Shown in pieces: positions 1 to 8,829 of a stretch of 64,000 nucleotides of DNA; within the stretch, counting starts at the first letter, position 1; every line of letters starts with the position of its first letter. Location of the stretch: positions 1,235,544 through 1,299,543 of the forward strand of contig NC_045151.1 in the NCBI RefSeq assembly GCF_008831285.2, written 5' to 3'. A model generated the notes under the pieces. That model made no database searches. It was given only the letters and a program-made list of their open reading frames with translations, and had not been told where the DNA came from. The stretch comes from Nymphaea colorata (lineage: Eukaryota > Streptophyta > Magnoliopsida > Nymphaeales > Nymphaeaceae). The position numbers and the translations under genes were made by a program.

Positions 1-850
1 ACTAGTCCTACTTAATGGGCCCTATCATCCAGAGGTGCTAGGAGCTTGGGAAAAGCAAGATCTATGGTCGGAACGTGGACATAGAGAAGCATCAGGGGGA
101 ATGTATTACGTGATGATAGCAAAGTCTGAGTGAGTTTGATACTAACTCTCTGCCGATGATGCAGGACTCGATGGTTGAGGACAGCTTCCAGTATGAACCT
201 GTAGTTAAATGATGGCCTGGCCGCTCGCCGATGATGCGCCACCATTTGTTTACCAGCAACCAACCAAGCTCTTTTCATTAGGATGGCATTAAGTTCGCCT
301 TCATTTGACACCCTAATCAGGAAATCCCCTTTGACAAACACTGCGGATCTAGGCGAAATAAGGCCCTTCCATAGTAGTTCTTGGGAAGCAAAAACATAAT
401 CGATACCTACCTTCGATGAAGCACCGATGAAAGTGGCTACTTCATACCCCTGGAATGGAGCCGCCATCTTCGAACGGTCTCCTTCTTGAATGATGATCTT
501 GGGGCGACCTTCAGTCTCCATCACGTCTAGCGGAGGGATGTTCCAATCATCCTCCTCCTTGCCCATGACTTCCTTGGCTCAATGGCCTTAAATTTGATCC
601 TGAAGCTGCGTTTCTCCATTACATATCCATTGTTCTTCGTCGAAGAATCGCCAAGAATCAGACACCCTTCTGCAAGATCAGTCTCCATCATATAAACCCT
701 AAACCCCCACTCTCTTTGCAAACCGGTATTTCCAAGGAAAACCTCTTTCAGTCTTGAAAAATTGATGGAGGCTGCAGTTTGCCTTCACTGCAAATTTGTT
801 CTTCTTCAGTAGGCTCCCAAGCAACAATTCCTGATAGGGAGGGGGCTCTC
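1..850 (-). repeat. Older gene-like repeat, copy A, in CRK-A intron
   Basis: This segment is a copy of the sequence found split at 13434-13690 and 20380-21010. On the minus strand two overlapping open frames, at 527-721 and 12-566, match those of the other copy almost residue for residue (for example SAVFVKGDFLIRVS). The stretch resembles only weakly the DUF4283-type N-terminal part of plant non-LTR retroelements, and I do not claim that identity. Compared with copy B, copy A lacks the middle of the unit: the sequences flanking about 225-235 are far apart in B. It lies downstream of exon 2 of CRK-A, where an intron is expected. I infer a decayed mobile element or captured gene fragment, not a working gene. 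Confidence 0.6.
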
Positions 851-2280
851 CCAACTTTATTGATTAAAAAGTATAAATGTTTACAACAAAAGATGGATAT
901 AGGTATACTGGTTGGGATAATAATAATCCATAGTAAACTTTTTCTCTCTTCCTTATAGTTACTATGAGAATGTGAGGAAAAGAAATCATTTGACAAATAA
1001 GTCAAGCCAAGGTTCACTTTATTTATTTATATTTTATATATATATATATATTTAATGGGTAGATACCATACTACTTGATAAAAACCAGACCTGTGACAAA
1101 GTGGTTTAAACAAAATGTAAACCTCTTTTTGTGTTTATAAGTACTAATTTAATGTAAATTATATTTTATTTTAAATTATTCTTAAAAATTGATCTTTTTA
1201 CTATCAAAATTTAGATATTACAAGACCGTTTGTCTCTTTTATTATTAAAAAATATTATTTAAATGAAAAAATGATTAACTTAATATATGTGAGATCATAT
1301 ATATAATGTTAACTGGCAAAAATAAATTTAATAATTAATTTTGATGGGTATGATTTTTGTTTTTTACTCAAGTGGTCTATATATATATATATATATATAT
1401 CAATTGATTTTAAAACCCGATAAAATTTGACTCATTATTGAACTTTGATGATATGTTAACTTCATAAGTTCTAATTCATCTTTGAAAACAAACAACAAAG
1501 GCTGAAAATCTACATTGGATCTTACATGAGCAGCCCCTTCTCTCTTCCACTGACTCTCCTCCATGGCAAATGGAGAAAACCCACCCTTCAAACAAATGAA
1601 AGGGGCTGCTTTGGGAGAAGAATGGTAAGAAAACAAGTAAGAAAAAGTTAAAAGACAATTATTTTAATAATTCAAAAAATACCCCAATAAAGACGAGAGG
1701 GGTTGGCGGTAAGATGTACAGCAGTTCTAATATTCAATGAGTCAAGTTAATTTTGGTTGGACTCCCAAACTGAATTCGTTTGAAAAAAACGAGTTGAGCT
1801 CAAGCTTGTCAAGCTCAGCTCGCTTAAGCTTGATTAAATTAGCTTGTAATGAAACAAATCTATGGTATACAGAAGGTGCCTAGTAATATTAATGCAAGAA
1901 AGAAATAGCTGCAATAGTAAGGATTAGGTTCGTAGTAAACCTGGTCATTAGCGTTTAGGTTAAAGGTAAATTTTCTTTTTCTTTTTCATTTTTTCATAAA
2001 CTGCTTCACTAAGCTCAATTCAGATCTGGGCTTGAGCCTAACTAAACTTAAGCTTGAGTTGAGACCAATTTGTCTTGGTTCGTACATCTTTATTGGTGTT
2101 GGAGGTAAAGTTCTTGGACAAGTGTTGTGATTCATGTAAACTGTCAGGACAAGTGTTGTATTTGCAACCAAGGCTAAAAGGGCTGATGGTGAGGTCGTGA
2201 GAACTTTCAAAACAAGACTTGTGGTTGCCTACCCCTCCTCTTTCTCTCTCTTAAGTTGTTTGTTGCTTTTTGTAACAAAC
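851..2280. other. CRK-A intronic sequence, no gene
   Basis: AT-rich DNA that aligns by eye with 21010-22168, the intron next to exon 2 of CRK-B. It includes a short TA run near 1379-1400 and a fragment with GAGCTCAAGCTTG-type motifs near 1738-1860 related to the MITE at 8044. No frame in it resembles a known protein. Confidence 0.6.
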
Positions 2281-2491
2281 CTGTTTGTTGCAAGGCGTCC
2301 TCTTCTTCGTTCCCCTGCAGATGGCCAGGCTTCAACTCCTTTCTCCGAAAGCAATCTCTTTTCCACCAGTAAAAGCCACAAATTGTGCAACTAATGAGAA
2401 CCACAATCAAGATAGAGATGACCAATATGATGAAGACACGCTTTCTTCTCTTGCTTTTCTGCGACCCTGCAAGTATAAAATATACTTTACC

Positions 2492-2522
<31 letters not shown>

Positions 2523-3395
2523 TGTGTGTGAATAACCTGACAGAGTGTTGGCTGTACCAATCGGTGGAGGGCTTGAATTTTGAGGTGTCGAACTGGGCGG
2601 AGGAGATGGGCTTGTTGTGGGGAAAGGAGATTGGCTTGTTGTGTCGGTGGTACTATAAAAAATATTCGTATCAAACCTCACACGGCAACTTCCCTTGAGA
2701 AGTTCACAGCCTTGTGAACCGCCGCAACTCGAGTTGATTTGGGAGATGGCCGTCTCCAGGCACTCCTTGCAATCTGCGAGGCTGGCGTCCCTGGTGCACT
2801 GTACCAGCCCGTAGAGCGTCTGTCGATCTGTGTACTCCGTCGCGTTCCTTGCGAACATGAGCCTCGAAGGCTCTGTTGTCGCTGCAGACGTGAGATTCTC
2901 CAGCAAACTGCCCAAATCCCTGTAAAATGCTTCCGGGAATTCCACCGTACTGTTATACCAATACCAAGGATAGGAATCATTGAGGTTGAGGAGTCCAAAG
3001 AAGTTGGTGTTGGAGTAGCGCAGCTGGCACTTTTCAAGCCATATGATGGCATCCTTCGTGTTGGGGCAGTATTGGACGATTTCTATGGTGGACCTAGTGA
3101 TGCAGGTGCCGCACTCCTCCTCGCCGACGTCGCCCCGGCACTGAACCAGGCCGTAAACTTCTTCCGGTCCTTGGCCCTTGGTGGTATTGAGAAAACCGAT
3201 GGAAGGGGCTTCGTTCTTCAATGTGGAGAAGACGCTGTCCATGTTGACTTCAAATTCGTCTCCGTCCGAGTACTTGGCATCAACGGAGCAGCGGCTTTTG
3301 AGATATTCATTGCTGCTCATTGCATGGTGGACATGGATGGAGAGGAGGAGGAGGAGGAAGCGGGGGATGCCAATGTTCAACAACGTTAGCCCCAT
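2281..3395 (-). CDS. Cysteine-rich receptor-like kinase, ectodomain and TM exons (partial)
   Basis: Exon 1 is 3395-2537 and exon 2 is 2466-2281, both minus. Exon 1 encodes a signal peptide (hydrophobic stretch RFLLLLLSIHV) and two DUF26 (Gnk2/stress-antifungal) domains. Each domain has the C-x8-C-x2-C signature: CRGDVGEEECGTC, then CTRDASLADCKEC. A Ser/Pro-rich linker follows. Exon 2 encodes a membrane helix (VFIILVISILIVVLISCTIC) and a basic WWKR juxtamembrane start. Splice sites are CAG/GTTATT, TTGCAG, and a donor CAG/GTTTGT after ...ALQQT; phases fit. CRKs are plasma-membrane receptors with a cytosolic Ser/Thr kinase involved in stress and immune signalling. The reading frame is intact through exon 2, unlike copy B. 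Kinase exons would lie left of position 1, so it is unknown whether the gene is whole. The ATG at 3395 precedes the signal peptide directly. Confidence 0.88.
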
Positions 3396-4522
3396 TACAG
3401 AGTAAACCGTCTCTAGTTGGGGGATCGGGCAGAAATTTGAACAATGCGTCGCCGGCAGGAAAGCCGTGCGAAGGGCGCGAACATAAACTCGGCTGGGGAG
3501 CTTTGGCTTGCTTTAACAGGGAACACCCATTCCATTTTCCAATCATGGATGATGAAAGGCGATGCAAACTCTACGAAAAGTCTTCCCTCAAGCTTAGAAA
3601 AATCAATAGTGGAATTTGAAGTAACGGGCATCTTTTTCCAAAGTATTCAGAAACATATTTCCAAAAACCAGCTCAACAACGTTTAGTTTTTTTTTTTTTA
3701 TTTCATACTTGATAAAAAAGAATCAATTTAAACATTTGAATAATATGTCCTCGTTTATAGAATATTTTCGGGCCATCAAACGGGTCCTTAAAAAAAAAAA
3801 AGAAAACATCTCTCTTTCTCAATCTATCGCCAACTTGACCTATTTTAAAACTAGAACATTGTCATATAACCATAAAAAGTTTTCACGCGAGTGCAGAATT
3901 TATAATCATAGGCTACAACGTAACATACACGCCGAAAGTGACACCTCTTGTGCGATGATTGTGCGGTTTTGGAACAACATTTTCTTGTAATTAAATGTTG
4001 AGTTAATTGAATCACAACGTAACATACACGCCGAAAGTAATGTCTTCCACTGTCTACAATTCAGGCAATAGCATTTATGGGAATCAAAATCAGAAGGCCA
4101 TCTCAAGCTCCATGTCACAAGTTAGGCTCTATTTTCGTGTCTCCATAATGCATAAACTGTTGTGCTTGGTGGGACTCACCTACACAATTATCTTCACTTG
4201 ACTTGGGGAACGTGGTGTTAAGAGCAGTGCCAACAGAGAAATGGATTGCTGCTCATTTCATAGTCTTTGTAGATCTGTAGTAATGGTTGTGTATGTTGTT
4301 ATGTGTGCGTAGCTTACGTGCATAATAAAAGAAGGGGGTTGTTTTATGTAATTTAAAAAAACATGTCTTTTGTAGTCATTTCACTTTTTTTATTTTTATT
4401 TTTATTTTACCAAAAACTTGTCATTTTTTATGTGAACGAGTAGTACTTTTGTCATAGTACTTTTGTCATTAACCATATCAGAAATTTTGTGCATCAATAT
4501 GGCCCATATAAGAGTTTTCCTC
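3396..4522. other. CRK-A upstream region, no gene
   Basis: Positions 3396-3625 are homologous to 23225-23446 upstream of CRK-B, so the duplication includes a short promoter-proximal part. Homology stops just past the shared sequence ATAGTGGAATTTGAAG. The remainder is AT-rich, with homopolymer runs and the 25-bp direct repeat listed separately. Confidence 0.6.
3915..4038. repeat. 25-bp direct repeat pair
   Basis: An identical 25-bp sequence (core CGTAACATACACGCCG) occurs at 3915-3939 and 4014-4038, separated by 74 bp. It is a local duplication of unknown origin. The spacer shows no TG...CA or terminal inverted repeat structure that would make it a target-site duplication. Confidence 0.85.
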
Positions 4523-4625
4523 TATGGGTGGAGAGGAGGAGGGGGCGGGGGATGTCTATCTTCAACAACGTTAGCTCTATTGGAGAGTAAACTTGAACGA
4601 TACATCGCCGACAGGAAGGCCATAC
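4523..4625 (-). pseudogene. Relic of a third CRK 5' end
   Basis: This short segment matches the start region of CRK-A (3320-3470) and CRK-B (23150-23300), including the GGAGGA-rich signal-peptide codons and the CAACAACGTTAGC stretch around the start. On the minus strand the start codon is ATA instead of ATG. About 35 bp of the upstream sequence present in A is missing. Flanking AT-rich sequence near 4650-4720 also resembles 3690-3740. No DUF26 sequence follows. I infer the broken end of a third tandem copy or a small local duplication. Confidence 0.75.
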
Positions 4626-5795
4626 TAAGCGATCGATTTTTACTTTTTCATTTAAGGTAAATTATTGTTTTTTGATGTCCTATTTGATAAAAAGGGATCA
4701 ATTTTAAATGTTTAGTTTTTTTTATTCCCTACCCCAATCAAGTGGATTTATCTTTTGTCTCGTACCTATCTACCAATATTCTCTTCCTATTAAAAGTAAT
4801 GTTTTGAAAATTAGTATTTTTTTTAATTGAAGTTAGGTCCTTCAGCACCCCCAGAAGGATGATTATAAGGAATATAGATGTTATGATCCTAACAGTAAGA
4901 AAATACAAACTTCACGAAATGTGGTATTTGATGAGTATGAGTTTGATGAGGAATATGACCTCATTGATTCAATCTCGGTGCAAAAGGAAATCTACAACCT
5001 GTGGTTGAATTCAGAACTCTTGTGAAGAGAAAGTCTGTCATGTATATCCTCTTGTCCTCTTGTACATGCACAATTAAAAACAGTTCAATCCAATGATGAT
5101 TATTATGTAGACATACTCGAGACGAATGATGGTTCTTATGTGGAACAAGCTGCTCCTCAACAATTTTTTGGTTTTGTCTAACATAGAAGAAATCGCGACA
5201 CAATTCATGAAGGAACCAGAGAGTCTATAAGAAGATCATAACGCATTCGTCATCCCATTTATCGTTGGGTTAGTTATAAAATTTTTTATCTGGACTTTCA
5301 GTTATTCATGGCTCAAACTACTAAACATGGAGAACCTAGTTCTTACAATCAAGCTTCCAAAACATGTCAATGGTTAAAAGCTATGAATCAAGAGATGGAG
5401 GAACTCTATGAATGCAAGACTTGGGAAATTGTTCCAAGGCCTCATGAGAAAGATGTAATCGGCTACGAGTGGGTTTATAAAGCAAGCTTATGTGGTTTGA
5501 TAGACTTTCCTAACAAATTCAACAATATGGTTTTCATAGAAGCACTCTTCATCATTCTCTTTTTATTTATCAAAGCAAAAACATCACTACTTAGTTTCTC
5601 ATATATGTCGATGATATTGTTACCACTAGAAATTGTGACAACTATATTTGTAAAGTAAAGAATTTTTTGGTGAAGAGTTTTAAAATAAAAGATTTATGAG
5701 AGCTAAGACATTTTCTTGGTGTGGAGATTGATAGACAACAAGATACCTTGACATTGACACACCAAATATACACTCTGAATCTTTTGAGCAAGACA

Positions 5796-6269
5796 AGCAT
5801 GAGTAGGGATGTCAATACATCTTGTTTGAATCAGATATCCGACCGATCCAATCCAAAAAAAACTGATATGGAAAAAAAATTAATATCTGATTAAGAAATC
5901 GGTTCGGATTCGGATTTAGTAAATGGCATCCGATTGGATTTGGATTTAGATATAAATAAATATCCAATCAAATTTGGATACAGATTCGGATCAGATTCAT
6001 TTTTAAACAAATATCATGTATCTAATGCTATTAAATTTTCAAAATTGACAAAATCCAGTTCAAAATTTGGATTCGGATATAAATATAAAAATAAGATCGG
6101 ATCGGATTCGAATTATAAAATCAAACTTTGGATTTGGATTCAAATATGATTTTTCTTTATTTGAATTTGAATCTGAATTTGAATCTGAATATGTGAATAT
6201 CCAAAAAAGTAGATATAATTAAGGATATATATGATCCAAATCTAATCCATTGACATCCCTAAGCATGAG
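5796..6269. mobile_element. hAT-type MITE with 8-bp target duplication
   Basis: The element spans 5804-6261 (458 bp). It begins TAGGGATGTCAAT and ends ATTGACATCCCTA, a perfect 13-bp terminal inverted repeat, and is flanked by the 8-bp direct repeat AGCATGAG at 5796-5803 and 6262-6269. The 8-bp duplication and TAGGG ends indicate the hAT superfamily. The interior is AT-rich with repeated GGATTCGGAT-like motifs and no transposase. It sits inside the decayed copia, so it inserted later. Degenerate relatives occur near 24160-24520 and 25077-25505. Confidence 0.92.
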
Positions 6270-6433
6270 ATATTTCATTGACTTGTTAGTACTCTTAGTG
6301 TATTAAATCAAAAGTTGAGCTCACAAGAAAAGAACATATATCATGATCCAACAAGGTATTACAACATTGTTAGCATGTTACAATATCTTACTTTCACTGC
6401 AAAATATTGTTTATTCTTTGAATCAAGTGTCAC

Positions 6434-6700
6434 AATTTATGCATGCTCCTAAAAACGGTCATACGAGCCTTGTCGGTTGCAGAAGTGATTCATCTTGTAA
6501 AAGGCATGAGCTAATTACTTACATAGATGCAAACTGAGCAGGCAAATGAGAGGAGATCAGTTTCAACATTTATGCATGCTCCTAGAAACGGTCATACGAG
6601 CCTTGTCGGTTGCAGAAGTGATTCATCTTGTAAAAGGCATGAGCTAATTACTTACATAGATGCAAACTGAGCAGGCAAATGAGAGGAGATCAGTTTCAAA
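6434..6700. repeat. 133-bp tandem duplication in copia remnant
   Basis: Two adjacent copies, about 6434-6566 and 6567-6700, are nearly identical (one visible difference, AAAAAC versus AGAAAC). They cover the RNase H part of the dead element, so this is a recent duplication inside old sequence. Confidence 0.92.
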
Positions 6701-7116
6701 CTATTGTGTTTTTATTGGAAGAAATCTCGTTACTTGGAGTAGTGAGAAACAAAAGGCCATAGTCGATCTAGTATAGAAACTGAATATAAGTCTATGGCAG
6801 TAGGGACCGCGGAAGCTACATGGGTGAGAAATTTAGTAGGCGATTTAGGAGAGCTTATTATTCTATCCTCCTTATTGTGTGACAATCAAAGTGCCATCAG
6901 CATAGCTTTTAATATCATTCTTCATAGTAGGACGAAACACATTGAGATTGATCAACAATTCATTCCTCAAAATTTGAGGACAAGGAGATTGAGCCATGTT
7001 ACGTTCAAACCGATAATCAAGTTGCTGATTTGCTTACAAAAGGTTTGACTAGTCATCAATTTTGGTTTCTCAATAGCAAGTTGTGCATTATAAGGAACAT
7101 GCACTGTGAGGGAGGA

Positions 7117-7434
7117 TGTTAAAGGATGGCCTGACAGGTTTGGATCTTGATCGAGAACCAAAACCGTCAAAAATAGGCATTGCTTCATTTCTATTTTATT
7201 TCTCATGTGCGTTTATGTTTCATTAATGGCATATGAAGTAATTTTTTGTACCCTTTTGGTTTATTATTCAAGTCTTATATCTAACGTGCAATAATAAATT
7301 TTAGGGTTGAGACTGCGTGCAGTTATGGCAGTCATCTCCCTTCTCAACTCTGGTCTTCTTCTTCCTTATTTTCTTTTCTGCAAGACAGACTGCTGTGAAT
7401 ATCAAGACTGATATATCAAAAGCTGATAGTAACA
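7117..7434 (+). mobile_element. 3' LTR of the decayed copia
   Basis: The sequence starts TGTTA directly after a purine-rich tract (GTGAGGGAGGA) that follows the typical copia C-terminal codons (HCEGGC then stop). It ends TAACA at 7434. The TG...CA ends and TGTTA/TAACA palindromic termini define a 318-bp LTR. No 5' LTR is visible in the window. Confidence 0.75.
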
Positions 7435-7655
7435 CATAAAAAGCCTTCCACAAAGTATTATGGTACTTGTGAACGAGGGAGCAATGGAGGAGATTAACGC
7501 AGTCGAGCTAGCAAAACATCCAATTGATAACATCCTTTGGGATATCGAAGCACAGGAAGCAACACAGCGCTCTCCTTTTCTTCCTTCACTGATCCTTCCA
7601 CCATCTTCTCTCTTTCTCTCTCTCTCTTGTTTGTGAGAGCCGCCATGCCGTCTTA
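7435..7655 (-). pseudogene. Broken copy of F-box exon 1
   Basis: This region is homologous to 32810-33020, the first exon, donor and start of the intron of the F-box gene at 29959-32974. On the minus strand the F-box core is recognisable as DVIN...FC then LDCV.LLHCSLV. A one-base insertion (CCCAAAGG versus CCCAAGG) shifts the frame, a CAG codon has become TAG, and the conserved CK before the donor is HK. Homology runs into intron sequence, so this was a DNA duplication, not a retrocopy. The copia LTR ends exactly where homology begins. Confidence 0.85.
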
Positions 7656-7761
7656 CTTACTACATACCCAGTTGGACCAAGATTCCCTTTCATACAACTT
7701 CTCAGTATCTTACTACATACCCAGTTGGACCAAGATTCCCTTTCATACAACTTCTCAGTAT
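7656..7761. repeat. 53-bp tandem duplication
   Basis: A 53-bp unit, beginning CTTACTACATACCCAGTTGG, occurs twice head to tail (about 7656-7708 and 7709-7761) just beyond the F-box pseudogene. The second copy ends in a T-run. Confidence 0.9.
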
Positions 7762-8035
7762 TTTTTTCTTGTTTTCACTTTCGAGCAAGCTCTCAAAATT
7801 CAATTGTTCACAGAAAGATGTCTGATAGATAAAGGTACATGGTCTCCCTTAAAATACGTCCTCTCTTCCAATATTCTTTTTTATTTCTGCACCAGTTGAA
7901 AATATTTTCCAAGTTAATGTTCATCCAACAAGTGGTATTTGGTAGTCGTCTGTTTTAGAAAAACAGTTAAGATTGGTGGCACTAATAGCTCTTCAAGTGG
8001 AAAGTGGTCATTCCAAATTGCAGTAAGTTAACTCT
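7762..8035. other. Unassigned spacer
   Basis: No recognisable coding or repeat signature is visible in this AT-rich spacer. Confidence 0.5.
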
Positions 8036-8448
8036 GCCACGAGTAAGGCTGTATAATGAGTCGAGCCAGGCTGTACAATGAGTCAAGCCAACTTCGAGCT
8101 TGACTTAAACTCACTCACTGGGTTAAGCATGACTCGATTATAAAGAAATCGAGCTTGAGTTACATTAACTCTACTCAATTAAACTCAAGTAAGCTCGTTT
8201 AATCAATGTTATTTTTTTATTTTGTAATTTTCAAACTTAAAACCAAGGAAATCGATCAAGTCAAACAGAGAATTGGTAAATGAGCTTAAACAACTTGAGC
8301 TCAAGCTTGATCCAGCACTCAAGCTATCGAGTCGAGCGCAAATCGAGTTCGCGCTGACATTGTACAACTTAACTTGAGCTCAAGCCGAACGATATATGAG
8401 TTGAGTGGAGCTCGGCCAGCTCAACTCGTGTACAGCTCCAGCCACGAG
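8036..8448. mobile_element. hAT-type MITE with 8-bp target duplication GCCACGAG
   Basis: The direct repeat GCCACGAG at 8036-8043 and 8441-8448 flanks a 397-bp segment. Its ends are imperfect inverted repeats (TAAGGCTGTATAATGAGTCG on the left; the right end reversed reads TGGAGCTGTACACGAGTTG). The interior is rich in GAGCTTGA/CTCAAGCTC motifs and has no coding capacity. Similar motifs near 1740-1860 and 2030-2060 suggest further fragments. Confidence 0.8.
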
Positions 8449-8829
8449 AAACCTAATTTTTTCTGTTTTCTACGTAAAGATGGTCATCAAAGTTCATAAA
8501 GAGTCCTATATAAATGCACTCTGCAATTTTTTGAGATCATTTATCTATGGTCTTAACAACTATAGGAAGATTACATTGAGATGATACAAACGAGAAAGTG
8601 GTTTATCCTTGTGAATAAGGAAGTACACATTCATCTCGTCATCAAAGGAATACGAACTTATAAGGCATCTCCACATCTCACTAAGAAGTATTACCAACAA
8701 CGAACAGGACTGCAGTAAACTAATCAACACGTACACAGCTCAAACACCAGAAGAACAAACGATACCCTGAAGGGCAGGGAACAAATTACCGTCTCTACTA
8801 CTTCCTCCTCTTATGAGTTCAAAGTTTCG
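8449..8829. other. CRK-B 3' flank
   Basis: Sequence after the CRK-B stop codon (minus-strand sense); presumably old 3' untranslated and downstream DNA. Nothing else is recognised. Confidence 0.45.

Larger units (their letters stand above)
4840..7434 (+). mobile_element. Decayed, 5'-truncated copia retrotransposon
   Basis: Copia polyprotein pieces appear in order. The post-integrase linker is at about 4845-4980 (KEYRCYDPNSKK, then RNVVFDEYEF). The start of reverse transcriptase is at 5308-5480 (QEMEELYECKTWEIVPRP, then GYEWVYK). RNase H is at about 6480-7050, with YIDAN and LLCDNQSA...RTKHIEID. Gag, protease, the integrase core and most of the reverse transcriptase, including YVDD, are missing or unrecognisable, and frames are broken. 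A 3' LTR (7117-7434) closes the element. It also carries a MITE (5804-6261) and a 133-bp tandem duplication. It is not mobile by itself. Confidence 0.88.

Noticed and set aside
2739-3389. A 216-codon plus-strand frame
   Set aside because: It is exactly antisense to CRK-A exon 1 and the same kind of frame appears antisense to CRK-B; no domain of its own.
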